From assembly GCA_027491155.1 (NCBI GenBank), contig JAIXWR010000042.1, positions 1 to 64,000 on the forward strand: DNA of 64,000 nucleotides, given 5' to 3'. Numbering within the stretch: position 1 is the first letter of the stretch; every line of letters starts with the position of its first letter. Shown here one piece after another: positions 46,036 through 55,420 of this stretch. The stretch is from Verrucomicrobiaceae bacterium. Lineage in GTDB: Bacteria > Verrucomicrobiota > Verrucomicrobiia > Verrucomicrobiales > Akkermansiaceae. The translations under genes were made by a program, and so were the position numbers. Under the pieces are notes generated by a model, which saw only the letters and a list, made by a program, of their open reading frames with translations, made no database searches and had not been told where the DNA came from.

Positions 46036-47280
46036 ATGAAATCAACTCTCTGTTTTTTGGCGGGCCTGCTCGTGCCCGTCGGCTTGCTCGTTGCTGACGA
46101 GCCTGCACCTTTGACCGATCAAATGCTCTCCCGGCTTCGGGCGGAGGCTGTGCGGAATCACCCCGCGGTAGATTCCGCCAAGTTCAAGGCCACGGCCGCG
46201 AGCCAGGACATCCGGTCCGTCCGGCTGTGGGACGATCCGATGGCCGGTCTCATGATCATGGGTGCCGAAAAGATGATGAGGGAGGATGACGGCGACATCC
46301 GCCTGAGCATCGAACAACCGCTACCACGACCCGGCCTTTATGCTGCCAACCGCGAGAAGGCCGAGGCGATGAGCCGGGCGGAAGCCCAGAACGTGCGGGT
46401 CTCCGCGCTGTCCCGCGGCAATTCCACGGCCAAAAATGCCATCGAACTCGCGCTCGCCGACGAGGCGATCCGGATCCAGACCACCCAGATCGGCTGGCTC
46501 CGCAAGATGGTCGAGAACGCTCGCCAGCGCTCCGTGAACCCCGGCGAAACCGGGATCGATGCCCTGCGGCTTGAAAGCGAACTCGCCCGGGAGGAGCAGA
46601 CCCTCCAGGCGGCGAAGCGAACGCGGGAGAGCATCGCCCAGCGTCTCAATCTGAGCCTCGGGCGATCTTTAGAAACATCATGGCCTCAGATGCGCCTGCC
46701 GGAGCAGCCGGTACCCGTGCCAGTGGCAAACGCCGAAATCGCCCGCATCCCGCGCGCGAATCCGCAGATCCTCGCCATGAAGGAAATGGCTTCCGCCGCG
46801 TCCGCCGACACCCGGATCGCCGACCGCGAACGCCAGCCCGGATTCTCCGTGGGAGTCGAAACCGACCTCTATTCCGGCGGCGATTTCCGCAGTGCCACGT
46901 TGGGGCTGAAGATGACGTTGCCGTGGTTCAATGAACCATCCTACCAGGCAAAGGTCGACGCCTCGCGATCCCGTGAGCGTGCGGCAAACAAGGATACGGA
47001 ATCCGCAGTCCGGGAAGTGGCGGACGGGGTCCTGATGACGGTCAACGAGGCCGCCAATTCTGCCGCCCAGGCACGCGCCTATTCGGGCGAAATCTTCGAC
47101 CGGGCCTCCACGGCCACCACCACGTTGGAAGACTCTTGGATTACATCGAAAGCCCCTCTCACCGATCTCCTCGAATCGAACCGCCTTCTCTTTTCCATCC
47201 GCCTCGAACAGCGCCGCTTCATCGCGATGCAGCTCGCTGCGCTGGAAGACCTTTACCTCCTCGTTCCCCTTCGTCCCTGA
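46036..47280 (+). CDS. TolC-family outer-membrane efflux protein (CusC/CzcC-like)
   Basis: A 414-aa outer-membrane channel with a signal peptide (FLAGLLVPVGLLVADE) and the long coiled-coil helices of the OEP family (RLESELAREEQTLQAAKRTRE, ANKDTESAVREVADGV). It forms the exit duct of the RND pump encoded by the next two genes. It is 6 bp from the adaptor gene. Confidence 0.88.
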   Translation: MKSTLCFLAGLLVPVGLLVADEPAPLTDQMLSRLRAEAVRNHPAVDSAKFKATAASQDIRSVRLWDDPMAGLMIMGAEKMMREDDGDIRLSIEQPLPRPGLYAANREKAEAMSRAEAQNVRVSALSRGNSTAKNAIELALADEAIRIQTTQIGWLRKMVENARQRSVNPGETGIDALRLESELAREEQTLQAAKRTRESIAQRLNLSLGRSLETSWPQMRLPEQPVPVPVANAEIARIPRANPQILAMKEMASAASADTRIADRERQPGFSVGVETDLYSGGDFRSATLGLKMTLPWFNEPSYQAKVDASRSRERAANKDTESAVREVADGVLMTVNEAANSAAQARAYSGEIFDRASTATTTLEDSWITSKAPLTDLLESNRLLFSIRLEQRRFIAMQLAALEDLYLLVPLRP

Positions 47281-47286
47281 GACGCC

Positions 47287-48969
47287 ATGAAAACCATTCT
47301 TACCATCATTCTATCCGTGGCCGTCGGGGCCACAGCCGTGTGGTTCCTCAAGCCGCAGCCGGGGCAAGACAGCGCCCCGGGAGCGGCATCAAGCGAGCGC
47401 AAGGTACTCTACTACCAGAGTGCGATGCATCCGTGGATCAAGAGCGACAAGCCGGGCCGCTGCACCATCTGCGGGATGGAGCTGACCCCGGTCTACGAGG
47501 GCGAGCAGGGATTCGATGCCACGGGCGGCGAGAACACCGTTGCGCTCACCCAGAGCCAGATCCAGGTCCTGCACGTCGAGACCGTGGAGGCCAAGATCCA
47601 ACCGCTGGTTAAGTCCCTTCAGGTCGCGGGCATGATTGATGATGATGCCACCCGTCACCGCTACATTTCCGCCTACATCGATGGCCGGGTGGACAAGCTC
47701 CACGTCAATTACATCGGAGCCGAGGTAACCGAGGGGCAGCCCCTTGCCGACTTCTACAGCCCGACCTTGCTGCAAACCGAGCGGGAGTACCGCCAACTCG
47801 GCGGCGAACTCAAACAGAACGCCGCGCTCCGCTTGCGTCAGATGGGCCTGACGGCGGAGCAGATCGCATCATTGGAGTCCAAGCCGCTGGAAGTCCTCAA
47901 TACTCCCATTCTCGCTCCAATGACCGGCACAGTGGTGGCCCAAAGCGTCTATGAAGGACAGTACGTCGCCACCGGCGAGAAGCTGTTCGAGATCGCAGAC
48001 TTTTCGACCATGTGGTTCATGTTCCGGGCCTACGAATTGGACATGCCGTGGATCGAGGTCGGGCAAAGCGTCACTGTTACGCTGCCTGCCATTCCAGGCA
48101 AAACCTTCGAGGGCGAGATCACCTTCATTGATCCTAACTTCGACGAAGCGACCCGATCCACCAAGGTCCGGGTCGAGCTTCGGAACCCGCTCGTGGACGG
48201 GCGGCGCGCGCTTCTCCATCGCTTGTATGCCGACGGCATGGTGAAAGTGAACCTCCCGGCGGTTCTCACGGTCCCGCGCTCCGCCGTCATCGAGACCGGA
48301 GCCGAAGCTGTCGCCTACGTGGACCGCGAAGGAGGAGCCTATGAACGGGTGATGGTGAAGCTCGGCCGGCGTGGCGATAGCCTGGTCGAAATCCAGTCCG
48401 GTCTCGCCGCGGGAGACCGTGTCGTCACGAACGGAAACCTTCTCCTTGATGGCCAGGCCGAAATGAACCGGTCCTTCATGACTGCTTCTGAACCCGAGCC
48501 GGCATCCGCTACGGTCGCCGAACTAACGGAGGCCCAACAAGCGGCCCTGAAGGATTTCCTCAAAGTGGCCGACGCGATGGCCTCCGCGCTGGCTAGCGAC
48601 GACCTCGCCGCCTTCAACAAGGCAAGCGAACCGGCGATGGAAACGACCACCGCTTTGACGAAGGCCTTGGCCGGAACCTCCGACAAATTGAAAGATCTCG
48701 ACGACGCAAAGCATTTCCACGGCTTTGATGATCTAGCGACCGCCCGCAAGGCTTTCCACCGCTTCCTCACCGCGGCGACCGCGGTGGTTGTACCCTACCG
48801 GAAGCTCAAGTCGCCGCCGGAGTTCCACCTGTGGGAATGCCCGATGGTGGATCAGGCGATTCCAGGCGCGCCGAAAAAGGGTCGCTGGATCCAGCTCGGT
48901 GACCGGCCCGGCCACAACCCGTACTTCGGTGCGGAGATGCTCGAATGCGGCAAGGAGATCCAACCCTGA
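47287..48969 (+). CDS. RND efflux periplasmic adaptor with metal-binding domains (CusB-like)
   Basis: A 560-aa membrane-fusion protein. An N-terminal anchor is followed by a heavy-metal-binding module at about 39-66 (AMHPWIKSDKPGRCTICGMEL), then barrel-sandwich and beta-barrel adaptor domains. The C-terminal ~150 residues are a DUF3347-type domain ending in PYFGAEMLECGKEIQP with CPM. That tail is shared with the exported protein at 55421. It links CusA-like pump and TolC-like duct and may hand metal over. Confidence 0.9.
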   Translation: MKTILTIILSVAVGATAVWFLKPQPGQDSAPGAASSERKVLYYQSAMHPWIKSDKPGRCTICGMELTPVYEGEQGFDATGGENTVALTQSQIQVLHVETVEAKIQPLVKSLQVAGMIDDDATRHRYISAYIDGRVDKLHVNYIGAEVTEGQPLADFYSPTLLQTEREYRQLGGELKQNAALRLRQMGLTAEQIASLESKPLEVLNTPILAPMTGTVVAQSVYEGQYVATGEKLFEIADFSTMWFMFRAYELDMPWIEVGQSVTVTLPAIPGKTFEGEITFIDPNFDEATRSTKVRVELRNPLVDGRRALLHRLYADGMVKVNLPAVLTVPRSAVIETGAEAVAYVDREGGAYERVMVKLGRRGDSLVEIQSGLAAGDRVVTNGNLLLDGQAEMNRSFMTASEPEPASATVAELTEAQQAALKDFLKVADAMASALASDDLAAFNKASEPAMETTTALTKALAGTSDKLKDLDDAKHFHGFDDLATARKAFHRFLTAATAVVVPYRKLKSPPEFHLWECPMVDQAIPGAPKKGRWIQLGDRPGHNPYFGAEMLECGKEIQP

Positions 48970-48974
48970 CTTCC

Positions 48975-51900
48975 ATGATTGAAAAAATCGTCGAGTGGAG
49001 CCTGAAGAACCGCTTCATCGTTCTCTGCGCCACGCTGCTGATCATCGCTCTCGGCATCCGTGCCGTGAAGCTCACGCCGGTTGATGCCATCCCCGATCTC
49101 ACCGAGAATCAGGTGCTGGTCTATGCCGACTTCATGGGCCGCAGCCCACAGGAGGTGGAGGACCAGGTAACCTTCCCTCTCACCAGCGGACTTCAGGGAC
49201 AGGCCGGGGTGAAAGAGGTGCGCGCGACCTCGATGTTCGGCTTCTCGCTGGTCACCGTCATTTTCGAGGACGGGGTCGATACCTACTTCGCGAGGGCGCG
49301 GGTATTGGAGAGGCTGAATTTCCTGCAAAGTGCCATGCCCGCCGGGGTGACGCCGCAGCTCGGGCCGGACGCCTCGGGCCTCGGCTGGGTCTATCAGTAC
49401 TACCTTGATGTCGACCCCGCGAAAGCGAAGAACGGCGGCTATGATCTCGCGGAACTCCGCGCGCTCCAGGATTGGAACCTCCGCTACCAGCTCGCGAGTG
49501 TCCAAGGCGTCGCGGAAGTCGCGAGCATCGGCGGTTTCGTGAAGCAGTACCAGATCGAGCTGTCATCGACCAAGATGCGCGCGTCGAACGTGACGCTGAT
49601 GGAGGTGATGACCGCCGTCCAGAACGCGAACCTCAACGTCGGTGGCAAAGTCGTGGAAGAGAATGGCGCGGAGTTTGTTCTGCGTGGCATCGGGCTCGTG
49701 ACTTCAAAGGAAGATCTTGAGCTGGTGACAGTGAAGGCAATGGAGGGCACTCCGATTTACCTGAAGGACATTGCCACCATCCAGATCGGCGGTGACTTCA
49801 GGCGCGGGGCGCTCGACATCAACGGCAAGGAAGCGGTCGGCGGCACTGTGGTGATGCGTACCGGTGAGAACGCCAAGGCGGTCATCGAAAGGGTGAAGGA
49901 GAAGCTCGAACGCATCGCTCCGAGCTTGCCCGAGGGCATCACCATCAAGCCGTTCTACGACCGCAGCGAGCTGATCGACAATACCATCGGCACGCTCAAG
50001 CACGCGCTGATCGAAGAGATCATCCTCGTCACCCTGGCCCACGTCATTTTCCTGTGGCACTTCCGCAGCATCCTCATCGTCACCCTCCCGTTGCCGATCT
50101 CGATCCTCGTGTCGTTCCTGCTGATGAAGCAGTTCGGGATCACCAGCAACATCATGTCGCTGACCGGCATCGCCATCGCCATCGGCGTGCTGGTCGATGC
50201 CGCGATCGTGGTCACGGAGAACGTCATCCGACATTGCGAGGAGGCCGAGGAAAAGAAAGGTAGCAAGCTCGACTCCCGGGAAACGCTGGCCGTCACGCTG
50301 GTCGCCTGCAAGCAGGTCGGCCGGCCGATCTTCTTCGCGATGGCGATCATCATCCTCGCCTTCGTCCCGGTCTTCGCGCTCACCGGACAGGAAGGCAAAC
50401 TCTTCCATCCGCTGGCCTTCACCAAGACCTTCGCGATGATCGGCTCGACGGTGCTGGCGGTCACGCTGGTGCCGGTGCTCTGCTCGCTGCTGGTCCGCGG
50501 TCCCTTCCACTCGGAAGACCGCAACGTGGTGATGAAGTTCCTGCTGAAGATCTACGAACCGGTCCTCAACTGGGCGCTCAATCACCGCAAGACCGTAGTG
50601 GCGCTGGCCATGATGATTCTCGCCATTGCCCTGTTGGAAGCCTTCGGGTTGCCGCGGGACATGGTGAAAAAAATCCGTGATGCCGGATACCCGCGCTCCG
50701 CCGAGCTGGTGACCGGATTCGGAAAGGAGTTCATGCCACCGCTCAATGAGGGCAGCCTGCTTTACATGCCGGTGATGATGCCGAAGACCGGCTTGACCGA
50801 GATCCAGCGCGTCATGTCGTGGCAGGACGAGGTGATGAGCAAGGTGCCGGAAGTCGCTTCCGTCGCCGGCAAGCTCGGCCGCTTCGAGACCGCCACCGAC
50901 CCGGCACCCACCGAGATGTTAGAGACGACGATCATGCTCAAGCCGGAGTATATCCCCGACGGGCGCTTCCGGGTGAAGCGAAACCCGGCGTGGCGCGAGG
51001 GCATGACGGTGGAGAAGCTCAAGGCGGAGTTGACCGAGACGATGAAGCAAGTGCCCGGCTATGTGCCGGCCTTCCTCCAGCCGATCGAAAACCGCATCCT
51101 GATGCTTTACACCGGCATCCGCGCTCAGGTCGGCGTGAAGATCTACGGGGACAGCCTCGACAAGATCCAGCGCAAGGCCTTCGAGGTCGAAAAGGTAATC
51201 CGCGGCATCGAAGGCTCGGTCGGGGTCTCGCCATCGCGGGTCCAAGGCAAGCCCTACCTCAATATCCAGGTCGATCGCCAGGCCATGGCCCGCTACGGGC
51301 TCAGCGCGAAGGATGTCCTGGACGCGGTGGAGGTCGCCATCGGAGGTAAGAACGTCAGCACCACCATCGAAGGCCGCCAGCGCTTCCCGATCCAGATCCG
51401 GGTCCAGCGGAGCGAGCGTGACGACATCGAAAAGCTCAGCCGTATTCTCGTCGCCGTCCGGCCCGGCATGGCCCCCGCGGCGGCTCCGTCCGGCGGCGGT
51501 GGTGGCATGGGCGGAGGAATGGCAGGCGGGGGTGCGGCACCAGCCGGCCCTGCGATGGCTGGAGCCGGTGCGGAGACGCCCATACCCTACATACCTCTCG
51601 GCATGGTGGCGAAGATCACCCGCGACGTGGGCGCGAACGAGATCGCGTCCGAAAACGGCCTGCTCCGTTCCTACGTCCAAGCCAACGTGCAGGATCGCGA
51701 CCTCGGAGGCTTCGTCCAGGAGGTCGAGCAGAAGCTGAAGACCATCGACTGGGAGGGCATGACCTACAAGATGACCGGCGATTTTGAAAACCAGCGGCGC
51801 TTCGTGAAGACGATGCAGCTCGTGTTCCCGATCGTCCTGCTGATCATCTTCATCCTGCTCTACTTCGTCTATCACAGCGCGCTTGAAGCGGCCCACGTCA

Positions 51901-52391
51901 TGCTTGCTGTGCCCTTCGCGTTGAGCGGCGGGGTGCTGCTTCAGAAACTCCTCGGCTACAATTTCAACGGCGCGGTCTGGGTCGGCTACATCGCGCTGTT
52001 CGGCACCGCCGTGCAGACCGGGGTCGTGATGGTGGTGTATCTGGAGGAAACGGTGAAAGCCCGGCTCGCGGAGAAGGGAGCCGCTTTCACCTACGAAGAC
52101 CTCGTTCAAGCGGTGAAGGACGGCGCGCGTCTTCGCTTGCGGCCGAAGGTCATGACCGTAGCCACCATCGTCGCCAGCCTGCTGCCGATCATGTGGAGCC
52201 ACCGTCAGGGCGCGGAGGTGATGAAGCCCCTGGCCACACCCGTGATCGGCGGGATGATTTCCAGCCTGATCCATATCCTGATCGTCACGCCTGTGATCTT
52301 CCTGTGGCTGCGCGGCCGGGAGTTCAAGAAGGGAACCCTTCACCATTCACTCGGCGAAACGCAAGGACCTCAAGGAGCTACAGAGCGATGA
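48975..52391 (+). CDS. CusA/CzcA-family RND heavy-metal efflux pump
   Basis: A 1138-aa proton-driven RND transporter. The N-terminus MIEKIVEWSLKNRFIVLCAT, DAIPDLTENQVLV and ASIGGFVKQYQI segments identify the CusA/CzcA (HME) class. TM4 carries IGVLVDAAIVVTENVIRH, with the acidic residues of proton relay. A Gly/Ala/Met-rich insertion at about residues 831-868 is not usual for the family. Periplasmic methionines suit Cu/Ag. It is the last gene of the tripartite efflux operon. Confidence 0.93.
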   Translation: MIEKIVEWSLKNRFIVLCATLLIIALGIRAVKLTPVDAIPDLTENQVLVYADFMGRSPQEVEDQVTFPLTSGLQGQAGVKEVRATSMFGFSLVTVIFEDGVDTYFARARVLERLNFLQSAMPAGVTPQLGPDASGLGWVYQYYLDVDPAKAKNGGYDLAELRALQDWNLRYQLASVQGVAEVASIGGFVKQYQIELSSTKMRASNVTLMEVMTAVQNANLNVGGKVVEENGAEFVLRGIGLVTSKEDLELVTVKAMEGTPIYLKDIATIQIGGDFRRGALDINGKEAVGGTVVMRTGENAKAVIERVKEKLERIAPSLPEGITIKPFYDRSELIDNTIGTLKHALIEEIILVTLAHVIFLWHFRSILIVTLPLPISILVSFLLMKQFGITSNIMSLTGIAIAIGVLVDAAIVVTENVIRHCEEAEEKKGSKLDSRETLAVTLVACKQVGRPIFFAMAIIILAFVPVFALTGQEGKLFHPLAFTKTFAMIGSTVLAVTLVPVLCSLLVRGPFHSEDRNVVMKFLLKIYEPVLNWALNHRKTVVALAMMILAIALLEAFGLPRDMVKKIRDAGYPRSAELVTGFGKEFMPPLNEGSLLYMPVMMPKTGLTEIQRVMSWQDEVMSKVPEVASVAGKLGRFETATDPAPTEMLETTIMLKPEYIPDGRFRVKRNPAWREGMTVEKLKAELTETMKQVPGYVPAFLQPIENRILMLYTGIRAQVGVKIYGDSLDKIQRKAFEVEKVIRGIEGSVGVSPSRVQGKPYLNIQVDRQAMARYGLSAKDVLDAVEVAIGGKNVSTTIEGRQRFPIQIRVQRSERDDIEKLSRILVAVRPGMAPAAAPSGGGGGMGGGMAGGGAAPAGPAMAGAGAETPIPYIPLGMVAKITRDVGANEIASENGLLRSYVQANVQDRDLGGFVQEVEQKLKTIDWEGMTYKMTGDFENQRRFVKTMQLVFPIVLLIIFILLYFVYHSALEAAHVMLAVPFALSGGVLLQKLLGYNFNGAVWVGYIALFGTAVQTGVVMVVYLEETVKARLAEKGAAFTYEDLVQAVKDGARLRLRPKVMTVATIVASLLPIMWSHRQGAEVMKPLATPVIGGMISSLIHILIVTPVIFLWLRGREFKKGTLHHSLGETQGPQGATER

Positions 52392-52448
52392 ATCGGTTCA
52401 AACGGATTTCACAAGGAGCGGCAAAGCTCAACTTCGGCGAATCAAACG

Positions 52449-53345
52449 ATGAAAATGACCCCCGAAAACCTGAGGCGGATGGAGGACGTCTTATCCGAGT
52501 CGGAAGTCTATCGAGACTACGAGCGCGCTTTTACCGAGGGCACGGGGCTGCCACTCCGTCTTCAAGCGCCTTTGCTGCACAACCTCGTTCGCTACGACAA
52601 GAAGCAGAATCCATTCTGCGCCATGATGGCGAAATCCAATGAAAGTTGCGCGCAGTGCTACACCCTCCAGTGCAAGGTGGAGGAAGAGGCGCAGTTGAGC
52701 CCGAAAACGCTCAAGTGCTTTGCGGGTTTGTGCGAGACTGCCGTTCCCGTTCGTGTCGGGGAAAACCTGATCGCCTTCCTCCATACAGGGCAGGTGCTTT
52801 TGCACCGGCCCGACAAGGTGCAGTTTAAAAAGATTGCGGCAACGCTTCTCAAATGGGGGGCGGAAGTCGATTTGAAGGCACTTGAAGAACATTATTTCAA
52901 CACCCGCGTCCTGGCACCAAAGCAGTATGAGGCACTCATCCGCCTGCTCGAGATCTTTGCCCGGCAACTCGCCGAGTGCGGAAACGCGATCGCGCTGCAC
53001 GCCGGCAGCGGTGAATCCCCGACGATTGAACGGGCGCGAGGCTACATCCGCGATCATTCCGACGATGAGCTATCGCTGGTCGCCGTGGCGAAGATCGTGA
53101 ACATGAGCGCCGGCTATTTCAGCACGAAGTTCAAGGAGATGACCGGGATCAATTTCGTCGATTACGTGGCACGGACGAGGATCGAGAAAGCACGCGACTT
53201 GTTGCTCGATCCGAACCGGCGCGTGAGCGAGATCGCCTTTGAAGTGGGCTTCCAGTCCCTCTCTCAGTTCAACCGGGCCTTCCGCCGGATCGCGGGTGAA
53301 TCGCCCCGCGAGTATCGCGCAAAGCACCGTGTGGCAAATGCGTGA
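52449..53345 (+). CDS. PocR-AraC regulator
   Basis: A 298-aa regulator. Residues about 15-170 form a PocR-type sensor domain with many cysteines (FCAMMAKSNESCAQCYTLQC, LKCFAGLCETA). The last 100 are an AraC DNA-binding domain with two HTH motifs (SLVAVAKIVNMSAGYFSTKF, VSEIAFEVGFQSLSQFNRAF). It follows the RND pump and precedes ECF motif D. A metal- or redox-responsive cysteine sensor is plausible but not shown. Confidence 0.85.
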   Translation: MKMTPENLRRMEDVLSESEVYRDYERAFTEGTGLPLRLQAPLLHNLVRYDKKQNPFCAMMAKSNESCAQCYTLQCKVEEEAQLSPKTLKCFAGLCETAVPVRVGENLIAFLHTGQVLLHRPDKVQFKKIAATLLKWGAEVDLKALEEHYFNTRVLAPKQYEALIRLLEIFARQLAECGNAIALHAGSGESPTIERARGYIRDHSDDELSLVAVAKIVNMSAGYFSTKFKEMTGINFVDYVARTRIEKARDLLLDPNRRVSEIAFEVGFQSLSQFNRAFRRIAGESPREYRAKHRVANA

Positions 53346-53363
53346 GGCTAAGACTATTTTTTC

Positions 53364-53393
53364 AAGGGTTCCGCGCGGAGCCGGACATCTACC
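53364..53393 (+). promoter_or_regulatory. Putative ECF-sigma promoter, copy D
   Basis: AAGGGTTC (53364-53371), N9, CCGG (53381-53384), TCTACC (53388-53393). It lies about 52 bp upstream of an exported YHS-like gene. Confidence 0.7.
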
Positions 53394-53445
53394 CCACCGG
53401 CGGCGAAGGCCCCTGCATCGCCGCGAACCGAACATCACTCGTATC

Positions 53446-53730
53446 ATGAAACCGATCCACATCATTGCCATCGCTCTCGCCACGACCTTCATCAGCTTTT
53501 CAGCTCCGACCGCCCTTGCCGGCAGCACTAACCCGCAAGCGAAGGAGAAGGAAGCCACGAAGCCCTACAAGCTGGAAACATGCATCGTCTCCGACGACAA
53601 GCTCGGGGACATGGGCAAGCCGTTCGTCTTCGTCCACGAAGGCCAGGAGATCAAACTTTGCTGCAAGAGCTGCCGGAAGGATTTCGAGAAGGATCCCGCG
53701 AAGTACCTCAAGAAGTTGGAAAAGAAGTAA
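53446..53730 (+). CDS. Exported YHS-like metal-binding protein
   Basis: A 94-aa protein with a signal peptide (to ...TALAG) and a mature part with CIVSDDKLGDMGKP and KLCCKSCRKDFEKDP, the Cys pattern of YHS/TRASH-like domains. Probably binds copper in the periplasm. It is paralogous to the lipoprotein at 58592. Confidence 0.72.
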   Translation: MKPIHIIAIALATTFISFSAPTALAGSTNPQAKEKEATKPYKLETCIVSDDKLGDMGKPFVFVHEGQEIKLCCKSCRKDFEKDPAKYLKKLEKK

Positions 53731-53747
53731 CCCGCGGCGATCGACCC

Positions 53748-53770
53748 TGCCCGGCCCCCAAGGCCGGGCA
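53748..53770. terminator. Hairpin downstream of YHS-like gene
   Basis: TGCCCGGCC (53748-53756) pairs with GGCCGGGCA (53762-53770). No T-run follows, so termination is uncertain. Confidence 0.5.
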
Positions 53771-53828
53771 CTTCACCTTCCTCCCCGGAGGCGGCCGACT
53801 TCCGGCACTTTCAAAAGCCCATTGAAGA

Positions 53829-54722
53829 ATGATTCCTCACTTCTTGTACCGCGGCCTGGGCTTCGGCCCGGTTAGACGGCTTATCCTATGCGCCGGCAGG
53901 AGCCGGTTGGCAGCCCCGATCTTCCGGCATCTCTCGGGAGCAGCACGCGTCTTTGCGTCCGCGGACGAAGCTCGCGGAGCGATCGGTCGACATCGGTCGG
54001 ACACCTTCGGCCACGTGGATTCCAAGCTGATCGGCTCGAACTTCACCCTGTCCTCATCCATCAGGATAAGCGACTACCCCGTTTTGTTCTGGCTGGGAGA
54101 AGCTGCCCGGCATGAAAGGCTCGCCGTCTTCGACTTCGGCGGCGGAGTTGGACAGACCTTCCTGAACTATGAGAAGAGGTTGCCGGATGCCTCGTTGGAG
54201 AGGTGGATCGTCAATGATCTTCCCGAGGTCGTCCGGGAGGCACCCTCGCGCTTTTTCTCGCGCGGGCTGCCCCCGCGTCTTGAATTCACCGGCGAGATGA
54301 ACACGGGAGCGGATTGCAACGTCGTCATCGCGGCCGGATCCTTTCACTATTGGGAATGTTCCGTCCGCCGGTTCTTCGACCATCTCGGCTCACACCCGAA
54401 GCACTTCATCATCAATCGCAGTCCCATGCGGGAAAATGGCGAAGGATTCTACACGGTCCAGCAGGGGCGCGACTGGGCGGTCGCATGCAAGGTGCGGAGC
54501 GTGGACGCCTTGGTTATCGAGATGGAACAGGAAGGCTATTCCCTAGTGGATAGCTGGACCGATCCGGACAAGACGCTGATCCTCCCGTTCTTCCCCGACT
54601 ATTCCTGCCGTTACCGGGGCTTCTATTTTCAGCGGAACAGGGTCGCCGATGAAGGTGACAGGACGAGACGACCGGAAGAATCGGTCGCCCGATCCTGGGA
54701 AACGTCAACTCATGGATCATGA
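53829..54722 (+). CDS. Putative methyltransferase, TIGR04325 family
   Basis: A 297-aa protein that matches the TIGR04325 methyltransferase pattern: AVFDFGGGVGQTFLNYEKRL as the SAM loop, DLPEVVREA and the late YSLVDSWTDPDKTLILPF segment. No signal peptide. Substrate unknown. It seems out of place between metal-binding genes. It overlaps the next gene by 4 bp. Confidence 0.75.
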   Translation: MIPHFLYRGLGFGPVRRLILCAGRSRLAAPIFRHLSGAARVFASADEARGAIGRHRSDTFGHVDSKLIGSNFTLSSSIRISDYPVLFWLGEAARHERLAVFDFGGGVGQTFLNYEKRLPDASLERWIVNDLPEVVREAPSRFFSRGLPPRLEFTGEMNTGADCNVVIAAGSFHYWECSVRRFFDHLGSHPKHFIINRSPMRENGEGFYTVQQGRDWAVACKVRSVDALVIEMEQEGYSLVDSWTDPDKTLILPFFPDYSCRYRGFYFQRNRVADEGDRTRRPEESVARSWETSTHGS

Positions 54723-55222
54723 AGCCCGAATACCTCCCCGCGGTCTCGAATCACGTCCTGGTCGCGGGTTTGGGAACGGGGCTTGTCACCTTGATCCTTG
54801 CCTTGTTGATACGAAGCCGGCCGGCCCAGATCGTTGGACTTGCCGTGGTCCTGCTTTCAGCAGGCGCGGCGTATCCCGTTCTTCTCCTCGGACAGGAGGG
54901 CTACCGGAGTGCCCGCGAGGTCTCGGACGACTCCGGCAAAGAGCGGCTTGATACCCAGATGGAGCAGGCCGAGAAGCTGGCGGTCCTCTACTGCTGCCTG
55001 AGCATCGTTGCCCTCGCTGCACTGATCCTTCCCAAATACAAGCCGGGAGCCGCGCTTCCGCTGGCGATTGCCACCGTCGTGATGGGCTCCGCAAGCACTG
55101 GAGCAGGAGTGTGGATCGCTATGACAGGCGGACAATTCGGCCACCCGGAATTCCGGGGTTCGCCGGAGCTTGAGGATGAAGTGCCCGATCTGACGGACGA
55201 CCCTCCGCACCATGAGCATTGA
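54719..55222 (+). CDS. Integral membrane protein with His-rich tail
   Basis: A 167-aa protein with four transmembrane helices and an acidic C-terminal tail ending DDPPHHEH, possibly metal-binding. No family recognised. Coupled to the methyltransferase by a 4-bp ATGA overlap. Confidence 0.65.
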   Translation: MKPEYLPAVSNHVLVAGLGTGLVTLILALLIRSRPAQIVGLAVVLLSAGAAYPVLLLGQEGYRSAREVSDDSGKERLDTQMEQAEKLAVLYCCLSIVALAALILPKYKPGAALPLAIATVVMGSASTGAGVWIAMTGGQFGHPEFRGSPELEDEVPDLTDDPPHHEH

Positions 55223-55338
55223 ACCAAGGGGCGTGCTTGCCCACCGCCGGTTTGCTGTGGAGCGAGGGCTGGGGTCGTCACGCGAACAAGGGCATCAGGG
55301 CCCGGTGGGGATGAGGGAAAATCTCAGGAAGAAACTTT

Positions 55339-55368
55339 CAGGGTTTGCCGCCGGCCCGGTGTTTTACG
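55339..55368 (+). promoter_or_regulatory. Putative ECF-sigma promoter, copy B
   Basis: CAGGGTTT (55339-55346), N9, CCGG (55356-55359), TTTTACG (55362-55368). It lies 52 bp upstream of the exported DUF3347-like gene. Confidence 0.7.
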
Positions 55369-55420
55369 TTCCGCCACCTTCGATTCACGGGAGTGGCTCC
55401 GACCATCGATCCCCAAGAAC

